This document shows positions 52,101 through 63,339 of a DNA stretch of 64,000 nucleotides, one piece after another. The stretch is from Pomacea canaliculata (taxonomy: Eukaryota > Mollusca > Gastropoda > Architaenioglossa > Ampullariidae), in assembly GCF_003073045.1 (NCBI RefSeq), contig NC_037601.1, positions 23,224,150-23,288,149 of the forward strand, read 5' to 3'. A program made the position numbers and the translations under genes. Each line of letters opens with the position of its first letter. The first letter of the stretch is position 1. The notes below the pieces were generated by a model. That model ran no database searches. It worked only from the letters and a program-made list of their open reading frames with translations, and had not been told where the DNA came from.

Positions 52101-55100
52101 TATATACATGTATAGATGTACAGAGTATAGCGAGTATAGCATGTATAGCATGTATCTTGTATAACATAACTTGTGTGTAACATAACCTATCTGTAACATA
52201 ACTTGTGTGTAACATAACCTATCTGTAACATAACTTGTGTGTAACATAACTGTAACATAACTTGTGTGTAACATAACCTATCTGTAACATAACTTGTGTG
52301 TAACATAACTGTAACATAACTTGTGTGTAACATAACTGTAACATAACTGTGTGTAACATAACCTATCTGTAACTTTGTGTGTAACATAACTGTAACATAA
52401 CTTGTGTGTAACATAACTAACATAACTTGTGTGTAACATAACCTATCTGTAACATAACTTGTGTGTAACATAACCTAACTGTAACATAACTTGTGTGTAA
52501 CATAACCTATCTGTAACATAACTTGTGTGTAACATAACTGTAACATAACTTGTGTGTAACATAACTGTAACATAACTTGTGTGTAACATAACTGTAACAT
52601 AACTTGTGTGTAACATAACCTATCTGTAACATAACTTGTGTGTAACATAACTGTAACATAACTTGTGTGTAACATAACTGTAACATAACTTGTGTGTAAA
52701 TAACTGTAACATAACTTGTGTGTAACATAACCTATCTGTAACATAACTTGTGTGTAACATAACTGTAACATAACTTGTGTGTAACATAACTGTAACATAA
52801 CTTGTGTGTAACATAACCTATCTGTAACATAACTTGTGTGTAACATAACTGTAACATAACTTGTGTGTAACATAACCTATCTGTAACATAACTTGTGTGT
52901 AACATAACTGTAACATAACTTGTGTGTAACATAACCTATCTGTAACATAACTTGTGTGTAACATAACTTGTCTGTAACATAACGTTCTAAGGTTCTACTG
53001 CCAGCGTACAGGGACGAGGAACATTCACTGAACAGTCAGCTGTGAAGTGAAGTGAACTACATCGCTCTTGCATTGACAGTTGTAGTATCTGACTACAGCT
53101 CACTACTGTTGCTAGTCTGACTACAGCTCACAACTGTTGCTAGTCTCACCACAGCTCACTACTGTTGCTAGTCTGACTACAGCTCACAACTGTTGCTAGT
53201 CTCACCACAGCTCACTGCTGTTGCTAGTCTGACTACAGCTCACTACTGTTGCTAGTCTGACTACAGCTCACAACTGTTGCTAGTCTCACCACAGCTCACT
53301 ACTGTTGCTAGTCTGACTACAGCTCACAACTGTTGCTAGTCTCACACAGCTCACTAGTCTGACTACAGCTCACTACTGTTGCTAGTCTGACTACAGCTCA
53401 CTACTGTTGCTAGTCTGACTACAGCTCACTACTGTTGCTAGTCTGACTACAGCTCACTACTGTTGCTAGTCTGACTACACAAGTCTTGTACTACCGTATC
53501 TTTCATGCTGCCGTCTATATTCCGGTCGAGTCCTGTTTGTTGGTTGATGAAGTTTGTCTGCATGTAGATGGAGATGTTGCCGCCAAACTGCCAGAGAGAC
53601 AATAATGTCAGCTGACATTTTGTTACCCTCACCCTTCTATGGTCACTCACAAGAAATACTCACACGCTCACTCACACATACACTCACACTCACTCACACA
53701 GTCACTCACAGTCATTCACACGCTCACACACTCACACACACACACATACACTCACACACATACACACACACACCGTCGCTTACTCACACATACACTCACA
53801 CTCACTCACACACAGTCACACACTCACACACACACATACACACACACTCACTCACACACACACTCACGAGAGCACATAAGAGATACATCAGACAAGACCA
53901 CACATAGGGGGGAAGAGAAACAAAAATGAGTGAAAGTAAACACTGCTCATGACACGTAGTTGTGTATTTGTATGTAAGTGGTAAATACATCGCTGTGTGT
54001 TTGTAGTTCTATGTAACTATGGGACCGGAAGTAGACTTAGCTTTGTCTACGTGCTTGTGCGGAAGTAGCTGTGAGTGTGGAAGTAGTTGTGTGCATGTAA
54101 ATATAAAACTTACTTGTGTACTTTCTGAGCCTTGGGTCAGTGTCAATGTTGACATAGCTGTGTATGAACTGTGTAATAGCAAGCTAGTGTGTAGTTGTGT
54201 GAGAACTGTGTAATAGCATGCTAGTGTGTGTTAATAGCTGTGTATGAACTGTGTAATAGCAAGCTAGTGTGTGTGTGTAGCTGTGTGGGAACTGTGTAAT
54301 AGCATGCTAGTGTGTAGTTATGTGAGAACTGTGTAATAGCAAGCTAGTATGTAATAGCTGTGTTTACACAGCTGTGTTGTGACCCAGCACATGCTTGATG
54401 TGTGCAGGGAACAAAAGCTCTTTTAAAACACGAAGATATTCTAGGTCCTGACTTTGGTGTCAGGTCGGACAGATAAATACAGATTCATGAATGGAAGGTG
54501 TCATATAGTGTGTCAAACATTTCAAATAGTGTTTGGAGACAGTGCAGGCAGCACACGGCACCTACCCGCTTGGCCACACTTTTGTCGCTAGCGTGGTACC
54601 AGAAGACCGCGGGTACATCCCTGGACTTGTACCTGCAGCAGAAATACTGAGTGTCGGGTGACTTGACCAGTGCTGTTGACTGGATGAACCACTTGCACCT
54701 AACTACAGCCTCAACCCACGGAGGACAGCAACAGCCACCACTCAGGCGGGTAGTGAAGCGGCGCTCACCCGGGTGTGACCTGTACCCACTCTCAGGAATG
54801 GCCGATTACAGTGAAGAACGAGTGAAAAAATACCATATCCAGCGAATGAATAAAAAAGTATTGCAGTGTACAGCGAAGAAGGAAGACAACCCGAGAATGA
54901 CAGTACACAGCGGGGTAGATGTATAAACAGCAGTATACGGAGAGAAGACCAAGCATGCACGACGGTCATGGTAGAAGAAACATTGTACAGACAGGAGGGT
55001 ACATCCACGACTTACTGGCTGTCCCGCAGTGCTGCCTCCTTGTCCACATTCAGCTTACATATCAAGATCTGAAAGTGCAAAATCTTGTGAGAAAACAGTT

Positions 55101-58100
55101 TAAAGCACACAGCGCCATCTCTAGCATCCCTTCCCTTGTCTTGTCTTAATTAACCCTTTATACCCGCAATTGACCCTTGTTGACACTCAGTTCATGGGTA
55201 CTGTGATGTCACGGCTAGAAACTGTCAACGGGTGCACAGTGTAGCAAGGTAGCATGGAGACAACTGTCCTGTCTACTGGCTACTGAGTGAGAGGACAGAG
55301 TGCGTGGACATCCACATTGTCGGTACGAAGCTTGCAGTCACGTGTGTCTGTGTGTCTGTGTGTCTGTGTTCTGTGTGTCTGTCGTCAATGTCAGCAGCCT
55401 AGCAACAGGGATGCTCAGCAACTCAGTGCCAGCGGTCGTCAGGAGGTTCCACCAGACAGGATACTCACCGCGTCATCGTTGCGGAAGACCTTGGCCACGT
55501 TCTCCATGATGCTCACCGCCTCCTGCGTGTCTGAGTAAACAACAGGTAAACATGGTGAGTGAGCAGCTGAGTAGTTGTTTGTCAGTCAGTCAGTACAGTG
55601 ACGTAGCATCACGAGAACGCTCAGTGTATGTGTATGTGAGTGTGTGAGTGTGTTTTGTGTGTGTGTGTGTTTTCTGGCCATTGTGTGTGTGAGACAGTCT
55701 CTCGTGGCATACCTTTGTTGTAGGTAAGTAAGAGAACGCTCTGTCTCGGTGTCTTGACAATTTCCTGGAAGTTGTGGGCGGTGACCTCCACGGCGTATTT
55801 CCGCTCCACCGCCCTGTAGTTGCCATGAAGTCTCCTCGCGATCTCGTCGAGAATTTCATCAACCGTCACATCCACCAAAAAGCTGGTAGACAATTTTAAA
55901 GAGCCTGCATTTAGTCTTCCTCTTTCTCGGTGCCATCATTTTCATCAGCCCAACCCTGATACCACGACTATTGACAACGACAGCAACATCAGACAAGCAA
56001 GAGGAGGCCGGGTAGCGGCCTGTGTGACAGTAACTGTGACCTAGGTCTCGTCATCAGTGACCAGCTAACTACAACACTCGCCCAGGGAGACCCGCCATGT
56101 TCATGAAGAAAGCAGCTTACAAATCGTGATCCTCGATGCCATCTCGGTAGAAAATAAGTGCTGGCAGCTCGGCGATGCCCCATTCCTGCACCAAGCGCTT
56201 GTCGTGCACGCGCGCGAAGAAAATCTCGGGGTCACGTGGGAAGGCCTGTGACGCCGCCACGAAGAAGGGGAAGAGAATCCGGCATCGTGTGCAGGCTGAC
56301 AGGACGAACAAAGCATGTACTGGCTTCATAGCAAAATACACCATGATGGAACGACTGACAGGACGAACAAGCCATGTACTGGCTTCATAGCAAAATACAT
56401 CATGATGGAACGACTGACAGGACGAACAAGCCATGTACTTTCTTCATAGCAAAATACACCATGATGGAACGACTGACAGGACGAACAAAGCATGTACTGG
56501 CTTCATAGCAAAATACACCATGATGGAACGACTGACAGGACGAACAAGCCATGTACTGGCTTCATAACAAAATTCACAACGATGGAACGACTGACAGGAC
56601 GAACAAAGCATGTACTGGCTTCATAGCAAAATTCACAACGATGGAATGGCTGACACAAGCTTGCACACTCTTCAGCTCGTTACAGTTAGCACAATTAACA
56701 TCTCTTAGTCTACTGGTACTCACTTGGGCTGTCAACAAATATGACGACCAGCAGCTTGTTTTTGCGGAACTGTTGACAGAGAAGAATGTCAAGGACTAGA
56801 GAAATGTGTTGTCAGACTTGCATGCACATGTACAACCAACCGTCAGCATCACGCCTACATCACGATACATCGCATGCTCTCGCCTCAAACAGTCGAAATA
56901 TTTCTCAGACTTGAAGAAGAGCAAAATGTGAGGAAGCTAATGTCCAGAGCTTTACTAATTAGTGCAACCAAAATGTCCTCTAATTAGCGGACTTCAAAGA
57001 GAATTTTACGCAAGAGAAGTTGCAGATAGATGCACCTCACAATCTGTTTCACAAAACCTTCTGGGGTTTGCTCTCATGCGGTCAATGAACTTAGTCCAGG
57101 AGTGGGGCGAGAGAGGGAAGTGAAGACAACTGTCTGTCTGTTCCATCACCAACAGCCATTTATTTCAGAATATTTTACAGGTTCCCGAGAGATCGAAGGC
57201 TTTTTTTAAAAAAAAGCTGGATTAGTGTACTAAAAAAATAAAACAGTATTTAATATCAATAGTGACCCTGTCACCAGATGTCTCCCCAGTATTCCTAGGT
57301 CGCACTGAAGGGAGAAATACAAGACAAGACGGTGACCAGCATCACGTGACTTGCACGCAGCCACGTGTGACGCCCCCTGAGCCTCGCTTCAGATCGTCTC
57401 AAGCCTTGCGGTCGCCTCTCAACAAGATTTCTTTTTTTTATTTTTTTTTTTAATGTTGCACTCTGGAGTTTTAAGATCATAGCAGAGATTGACCCTTGAC
57501 CTCTGACGATAATGACACAGTCGGCAAAATAGAGGAAAATGGTTTTATGTACTGTGAACAGCAGACTTGGACCTTAGAGAATTGGAGAGAAGAGTAATCT
57601 CTGAGGTTGTTTAGCCACCCGAGGAGGGAGGGAGGCAGCACTTCTGTGCCTTAGTCACCGCAGCATCTACAGGGTTGGGGATCGAACCCGAACATCTGCT
57701 GTCGGGCTTCATGACGCGTGAGCAACGTGGTTTGCTGCTAATCAATGCCATCATCGCATGTACGTATGTACACCAGTAGGTGAAAGGCAACAAACATGCT
57801 CTTGCATGCAGCTCACAACTGATTTTTGTCAAATTTCGGTTGACAGCAGTCTGATGCCCATGAACACCTCGGAGGAAAGACATTCACCCCCTCCGGTGTG
57901 AATCCTGATTACTGGACATGTTGTAAAGTCCAGAAATGTATTCGTGGTACTCCACCAACTTAGTAAACAGTTTGGACATTTCTTTTCTAAAGTCATGGAT
58001 GGCAATAGGTTTAGTACCTTTTAATTCTTAAAACGATAGCTTTACATCGAATATGAATACAACTTGTCTGGTCTACTTACCTCTTCCACACTTTCCTTAT

Positions 58101-58194
58101 TGAGTTCGTGAATCTGTGACAAACAACCCGAAAATGTGAGAAACATCGCAAAGAAAACTGTCCGCAGCACACAGGCGGCCCTGGCGGTCGTCAT
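49131..58194 (-). CDS. Atypical protein disulphide isomerase (Trx-Trx-D domain, charged tail)
   Basis: Twelve exons join in phase: 58194-58081, 56769-56724, 56295-56121, 55882-55713, 55530-55469, 55068-55016, 54632-54566, 53587-53495, 51748-51671, 51252-51194, 51037-50928 and 49432-49131, giving 442 aa. A signal peptide (about 1-25, FFAMFLTFSG core) suggests the ER. Thioredoxin domain 1 has KLLVVIFVDSP then CTRC (55-58) and cis-Pro in AELPALIFYRDG. Domain 2 (from about 139, YAVEVTAHNFQEIV) has YNKDTQE where CxxC should be, so it is redox-dead, with DVPAVFWYH as its cis-Pro strand. FINQQTGLDRN leads into an ERp29-like helical D domain (YYIYLLQKTRASGK, LRRKRNILIYFG), then a Lys/Glu-rich tail ending SIEEL, possibly an ER-retention variant. 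The exon 10 start at 51252 is chosen by phase; an upstream acceptor at 51280 would shift the frame. I know no named orthologue. Confidence 0.85.
49730..50420. repeat. 24-bp minisatellite in the last PDI-like intron
   Basis: Tandem units of GTGGAGGTAGTGAACAGATG plus GAC(G/A), mixed with a 21-bp variant carrying GATTTAGGTGAACAGATGG. Units divisible by three leave long ORFs on both strands; these are not genes. Confidence 0.95.
51485..51645. repeat. CA-rich microsatellite with duplicated block
   Basis: CACACA/GACACA runs with two copies of CAGGCAGTGAGGCACACACA, in the intron between the exons at 51671 and 51252. Confidence 0.9.
51905..52052. repeat. 12-bp minisatellite
   Basis: Twelve or so copies of GGTATCTCACCT with GATATCTCACCT variants, in the intron upstream of the exon at 51748. 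Confidence 0.93.
52150..52985. repeat. Minisatellite around TGTAACATAACTTGTG with higher-order pattern
   Basis: Basic units TGTAACATAACTTGTGTG and TAACATAACTG alternate with a longer form that inserts CCTATC. The long form recurs at intervals, giving a higher-order structure. Same intron as the arrays at 51905 and 53090. Confidence 0.95.
53090..53478. repeat. 28-bp minisatellite beside a PDI-like splice donor
   Basis: Tandem units of GACTACAGCTCACTACTGTT plus GCTAGTCT, with ACCACAGC and CACAACTG variants. It ends about 15 bp from the donor of the exon at 53495-53587, with the last partial unit forming the start of that intron. Confidence 0.93.
53650..53875. repeat. ACTCACAC-type microsatellite
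   Basis: Irregular CACTCACACA/TACACTCACA units in the intron upstream (minus sense) of the exon at 53587. Confidence 0.9.
54150..54370. repeat. Tandem array around GAACTGTGTAATAGCAAGCT
   Basis: About five imperfect copies of a 50-60 bp unit with GAACTGTGTAATAGC(A/T)(A/T)GCTAGTGTG and TAGCTGTGT. In the intron preceding the exon at 53587 (minus sense). Confidence 0.85.
56297..56665. repeat. 59-bp minisatellite containing the exon 3 splice acceptor of the PDI-like gene
   Basis: CTGACAGGACGAAC recurs with GAC at 56298, 56357, 56416, 56475, 56534 and 56593, exactly 59 bp apart. On the minus strand it reads GTTCGTCCTGTCAG, the acceptor of the CTRC-encoding exon (which starts at 56295). Each unit therefore carries a copy of the 3' splice site. 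The unit farthest from the exon is diverged. Confidence 0.95.
57630..57750 (-). mobile_element. Possible tRNA-derived SINE head
   Basis: On the minus strand GGTTCGATCCCC (57677-57688 region) is a near-perfect B box, with an A-box-like stretch upstream around TTGCTCACGCG. No target duplication was found, and it is in the first PDI-like intron. Confidence 0.4.
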
Positions 58195-58860
58195 CGTGCA
58201 AAAGAAAGTGAGAGTCCGGCGAGGGGCGACGACTGGTGACACCCGGCGACTTGGCTCCGACTTCTGCCGAACACAGACGGAGGGAGCCGAGTGAAGCCGG
58301 GATTTGTATCTTCTCTTGGCTTACAGGCGGCCAGCTGCCTTCACACCATTTCAAACTATTGACACGTGGACACTTCGATTGACTGTGAGAGTAGAGTAGC
58401 AACTGTCAACTGGAGATGTGGGTGGGGCAGCGGATGTTTGCTACGTTGTGCTTTGCTTAGTGCGAGCAAACATCAGTCAACAATTTTGCAGTTTAGTTTA
58501 GCTGAAAGATGTCGGTCGTGTACAATAGGATGCTTGCATGACTGTCGTGACAGGACCTGATATTTATTGTTGTTTTTCGAAATCTTATTTCAGGTATGAA
58601 CCGTGGGTTTCCCTTTGAAAGAGAAAACCGATCGGTTGAGTTATAAACAGATTGTTGTACGTGTGCACCTGCGTAAACATTCAGGAAAAATTCACCGGTA
58701 GTGACGTCACACACGGCGATTTGAACAGACGAGGAAATCGTTTTTATTAACTTTCTCCAGATTTGTGTTTCTCATTGTGATTTGCTGTTCGAGGCATTAG
58801 TAAGTGATACGAGAGGAGTGCTTTGAGTGGCAGTGTCACCAGTGGGGTAGGTCTTTAACT
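58195..58860. promoter_or_regulatory. 5' flank of the PDI-like gene
   Basis: The sequence just upstream of the ATG (58200-58290) is CpG-rich, consistent with a promoter or 5' UTR. No specific element can be supported. Confidence 0.4.
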
Positions 58861-58861
58861 C

Positions 58862-59095
58862 AGCGGATGGTGGAGTGGTTACAGCGGTGCAGCAGCTCCA
58901 TACCCGCCTGGCGAGGCGAACTTCTCCAGTCGACGCAGTTGTTGGTGATGGGTATCTGACGTCATAAGAAGTTGGGGGAGAGGCGGGTGAGGAGAGGAAA
59001 TGGGTGCTGCCTTCACAAACAGATGACCCACCCCCCAAGACAAGAGCCTGTAGCACCCCACCCTCCAATGACCTCAAGTAAAAAAAGTTAGGGGA
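58862..59095 (+). mobile_element. tRNA-derived SINE, third family
   Basis: GATGGTGGAGTGGTTACAGC is a good A box, and GCGAACTTCTCC a degenerate B box at the expected distance. A body with GTTGGTGATGGGTATCTGAC and GACCCACCCC follows, ending in an A-rich AAGTAAAAAAAG. No duplication at the ends was confirmed. Confidence 0.55.
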
Positions 59096-59099
59096 TGAC

Positions 59100-60290
59100 C
59101 TTCACCTTTATACGTCTCAAACTGTTTATCCAAACTATCCGAAAATCATCACAAATATTCAGTCGGTTAACCGGAAATGCTGGCTTTGAGAGTAATGCGA
59201 GTAATTCCTTGCCGAGACAAGGTAAAGGTTGCCATCATTTTGTAATTGTTTTGAGAAAGAATAATTTGGAAGGATTAATTTTGGGGAAGCTTTGGTATTG
59301 TACAACTGGCTTTTAAAGCAACGTATAAAATGACAGTTATGGAGTGTCCACCTCCGACAGTCAGGAAGGAATGAGCGTTTGAGGAACCACCCGGGGGCGG
59401 GGTAGTGCGCCAGTCCAGATGGCTTCGTCGGTGGCCGCGGACCAGCAGAGACCAGAGCCCAGAGCCTTTCCCCGCTTTCTTGGCTTTTGCTGAGGGCTGA
59501 CCACAGGAAGTTCATGCGTTGTCTCTGTCAGCCGGAAGTGCCTGTCTCACCAGCACCAGGTGGGGTGGATGACTGGATGTAACAACGATTGTCTCTGTCA
59601 GCCGGGGTAGTGCCGGTGGAGGAGCACCTTCCCCATCAGCGTTGACGACAGAAGTCGTCCTGTGGCTGACGATAGCGTGGTCAGGGAGGTCAGTCCAGAG
59701 TACCTGACGCTGTGTGACCTGTGAACATCGTTGATGACCCCACTCACTCATCCGGGCTACTCGAAGCGGAAGTCAAGATTCATGATATCCTGGTTGCCGG
59801 AAGTAGGAGTCGCCAGCGTGTGTTTACACTTTGTGACAGTTTGTGTACACGGAAAGACACTGGGCATTGGATGGAAGGAGTAAGAGGAGGTGAGTGAGCG
59901 ACAACGTAGAGACTTGACGGAGAAATGAGAGGAGGGATCGCTGTGTTAATGTTTATATGTTCATTTTGAAATATCTCGCGGGCCGTGAGACCCCAGCCAC
60001 CACCTATTCTAGAAGTAGTGAGTATATAAGTATATTCTACAAGTAGTGAGACCCCCCCCCCAAAGGGGGGCGCCCCAAGGGCCAAACCCCAAAAAACCAA
60101 CCCGCCCCTCCTACAGAGACGCCCAGCGACAAGTCTTTGTCACGTGAGGTGTGAAAACTGGTGTGAACACAGTGTGGGTGTGTGTTTGTCTGCCTCGTAG
60201 TGTCGTGACATACGCACATTAATGAACTGTGTGTGTGATGTCGTGTGTGATGTCGTGTGGGATGTCGTGATGTCGTGTGCAAGATTTTGT
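59100..60290. other. Intergenic region, no gene seen
   Basis: No supported exon. Contains a repeated GTTGTCTCTGTCAGCCGG (59516 and 59589 regions) and a C-run/G-run hairpin at about 60049-60080. Confidence 0.5.
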
Positions 60291-60303
60291 ATTTTTTAAG
60301 TCC

Positions 60304-60309
60304 TTTATT
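60304..60309 (-). terminator. Candidate poly(A) signal of the VWC-repeat gene
   Basis: AATAAA on the minus strand about 550 bp past the stop codon at 60855. Confidence 0.5.
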
Positions 60310-60494
60310 GATAAGAAACGGGTCTTCCTGCCGCGTTCTCTTTGTCCAGCTTTGTGGGCTTGATGTATGCGATGATGTATGCGATGATGAAGGCGATGAT
60401 GAAGGCGATGTGTGTTTGAAGTATGCAATGGATGCTTAGTGTATACAATTGTGTTTGATGTATGCCATGGGTGCTTGGTGCATACAACTGAGTA

Positions 60495-60612
60495 TGCAGT
60501 GGTAGTTGGATGTGTGTGACATCTGTGTGTGACATCTGTGTGTGACATCTGTGTGTGACATCTGTGTGTGATATCTGTGTGTGACATCTGTGTGTGATAT
60601 CTGTGTGCACAT
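60495..60612. repeat. 14-bp minisatellite TGTGTGACATCTGT
   Basis: About eight copies with a GATATC variant, in the 3' flank or 3' UTR of the VWC-repeat gene. Confidence 0.9.
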
Positions 60613-60854
60613 GTCTTCGTTAGTTTCCCTTTCTCTCAATACTACACACGTACATGAATAGTCTACATACAACCGTACACGCACACAGACACACAAACAC
60701 ATGCTTGTAGACGCGTGTACGGTCCATGCAAGCTTGATAGCAACAGTGTCTTGACGATACAGTAAACCCTTGTCTCCTAGCAACTGTCATCAGTTACAGA
60801 GCTCAGTCATCTGCAACAGTCCTTGTACAGAAGGCAAGAAGTGTCCTGTGAGTC

Positions 60855-63330
60855 CTACTCCGGGCCATAGCCAGGGGGATAGTTGATGGTATAGCCGGCA
60901 GGACAGCTGGGTGTGGAGCAGCATTTACCTGCCACAGGTGCCACCAGCGTGCAGGCCGACGGCAGCTGCCAGCGCACACACCTGCGGGTCACACAAGAGG
61001 TCACACAAGAGGTCACACCAGAGGTCACACCAGAGGTCACACCAGAGGTCAGCACTAACTCCAGCCACCACAACAGCTAAAGCTAAGGTGTTACCTGTAT
61101 TACTCAAGGTTCTTAGTGTTTGTTACGAAAAAACAAGTGCGCATGCGCGAGTAGAGACGAGCCACTGTACAGGAATGTGTTAAAGACTTGCAGCAACGAA
61201 ATGATTTTTGTCTCAAACAGGAAGTTGACACACAGGCTGTGTACCCGGGGTGTGCGTAGACACACCAGCAGGGAAACGAACCGCCTGTGATAGAAGTAAC
61301 GGGGGGAGGGGAGGGAAGCAAGGATTTAGAGTTGTCTCACCTGGCTTGGCAGTGGTACTCGCCCGTGTTGTCATCTATACAGGTGCACGTGTAGTCACAA
61401 CCGTCATTCCAGGTGGAGCCTGCCTGGTGAAGCTCGTTCTTGTACAGGCAGCCTTTCTGTGCTGTGAACACCACACAGGCTCGTGACAATGTGTCTGTCT
61501 GTGTGACAATATGTCTGTGACAATATGTGTGTGTGACAATATACCTGTCTGCCAATATGTGTGTGTGACAATATGTCTGACTGTGTGTGTGACAATGTCT
61601 GTGTGTGTGACAATATGTGTGTGTGACAATATGTCTGACTGTGTGTGTGACAATGTCTGTGTGTGTGACAATATGTGTGTGTGACAATATGTTCGGACTG
61701 TGTTGTGAACATATGTGGTGTGTGACAAACCTGTCTGTCAATATTGTCTGTCTGTGTGACAATATGTGTGTGTGTGACAATATGTCTGACTGTGTGTGAC
61801 AATATGTGTGTGTGACAATGTACCTATATGTCAATATGTCTGTGTGTGTGACAATATGTCTGTGTGTGTCAATGCGTCTGTGGCACGTGTGCGCATGTCA
61901 ATGGATAAGTCTATATATGTGGGTATAATCGTCGATGTATACGTGTGTATATGTATATGGATATAACTGTAGATGTATACGTCTATATATGTGTGTATAT
62001 GGATGTAACCGTGTCGATGTGTACGTGTGTATGTACTAAATGTAACTGTGTACAGGAGTTCACGGCAGGTGTCTACAGAACTGTGGAGGTGTGACTGTAG
62101 GTGTTGCTGTAGGTGTTGCTGTGTCTCACCGTGGACCACGAAGCTGGAGTCACACACGGGGACTGAGCAGCACTCATTGTCTGGCTTCTCCAGTCGGCAG
62201 CCTGGCTGTAGGAAGGTGTAGGTCAGGCACCTGTCACATACACGCCTGTCTTGTACTCACATCCTGTTAGTCACAGAGTAATGGCCGGTTTCGGCTAGTC
62301 TCTACTAGTCTCTACCGTGCCACCCTACTTACACTACTTACAGCTCGTGCTACTGCCTCGTCTTATCCTGTAACTAGCCAGTAGCTAGATCACATGGCTG
62401 ACCCTTGACCTGTAACTAGTAACTAGCCAGTAGCTAGATGACATGGCTAACCCTTGACCCGTAAAGACTTAGTAGGCTGTAGCTGCAGGACCAAAGTGGT
62501 GATGTATGTGTGATAGGAAGGCGGCGACATTTTTATAGTGTCTGTGATATTTGTAGTGAAGCTGCAGATACTACATAAACTGAAACACAAATACGATAAT
62601 TATCGTGGTTGTCATCGTGGTTGGCGTCGTCGTCGTCGTCGTCGTCGTCTGTCCATTTAACAGGCCGTGAGCCTTCTGTCTCCGCGCACCTTGCTCCACA
62701 GCGGTAGTAGCCTGTCTGTCCGTTGACGCACGTGCAGTTGAAGTCGCAGCCATCTTGCCACTCCTCCCCGTGCTTGTACGTGCGACCGTTGTAGTAGCAG
62801 CCCACAACTGCCACAGACACACAGACACAAGGCCAGTCGTCACACTCAAGTCTCCGGGTGCATGAGGGACAGGAGCACATAGCCCACGACAAAGTGTGAC
62901 TATCTGCTCATGACATGTCATGACAAATGTCAGCTTGACATGTCGCTAGCCTCCCTATGACCCCAGCTGAGTTTAGTAACCTCACCCACAGCAAACATCA
63001 GCTTATCTTACCGACATGTTCACCCGCAACTACACCGCCACCCTCACTGCTGCCACCTGTCTCCGGTTGCTATGGATACCGTCTTACATAACTGCCACAG
63101 CTGGCATGTCCGCATCACGTGATGTAAACAGCGAGGTAGACTGTGCCTTGTGAAGTAACCAGGCCTTGGAGTAAATAATGGCATTGTTTGTGTGTTTGTG
63201 TGTCTGTGTGTTTGTGTGCTTGACTCAACTACTCAAGTATGCAGGAGACAGGATGTAGGAGTAAACAACTCACACAGGCCAGAACTTTGTGTACCGCCTG
63301 TCACCGAGCTCCCGCTGGCAGCAGCCTCCG
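60855..63330 (-). CDS. VWC-repeat secreted protein, 3' part (5' end beyond the window)
   Basis: Cysteine-rich extracellular protein with von Willebrand factor C-type modules. Exons in phase: 62807-62690, 62230-62130, 61461-61341 and 60981-60855 (stop TAG). Each module spans two exons. The first half reads GCYYNGRTYKHGEEWQDGC then CTC and GYYRCGAR; the second CLTYTFLQPGC then NECCSVPVCD. The next pair repeats this (GCLYKNELHQAGSTWNDGC, then CCSTPSC), ending CPAGYTINYPPGYGPE. An upstream exon at about 63279-63330 (GGCCQRELGDRRYTKFWP) is plausible but its phase into 62807 could not be matched, so it is tentative. The minus-strand sequence at 64000 begins GTAAGT, suggesting another exon just outside. 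VWC proteins include BMP modulators and shell-matrix components; the role here is unknown. Confidence 0.8.
60983..61052. repeat. 14-bp repeat forming the acceptor tract of the last VWC exon
   Basis: Five copies of GGTCACAC(A/C)AGA directly precede (minus sense) the acceptor at 60982. On the coding strand they read as CT-rich GTGTGACCTCT units and act as the polypyrimidine tract. Confidence 0.88.
61490..61870. repeat. Minisatellite around TGTGTGACAATATGTCTG
   Basis: Irregular units of GTGTGTGACAATATGTCTGA with GACAATGTCTGTG variants, in the intron upstream (minus sense) of the exon at 61461. The ORFs are repeat products. Confidence 0.92.
62340..62465. repeat. Local duplication around TAACTAGCCAGTAGCTAGAT
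   Basis: Two copies of TAACTAGCCAGTAGCTAGAT followed by ACATGGCT(G/A)ACCCTTGACC, in the VWC intron between 62230 and 62690. Confidence 0.75.
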
Positions 63331-63339
63331 CTGTCAGAC

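Noticed and set aside
52056-52932. Minus-strand ORFs of the MLHTSYVTVMLHTSYVT type
   Set aside because: Pure product of the TGTAACATAACTTG minisatellite.
54651-54926. 91-aa plus-strand ORF opposite the PDI-like gene
   Set aside because: It lies in the intron between the exons at 54632 and 55016 with no recognisable domain.
61337-61834. 165-aa minus ORF containing a VWC half-module
   Set aside because: Only 61341-61461 is exon; the rest is translated minisatellite (VTHTYCHTQ-like).
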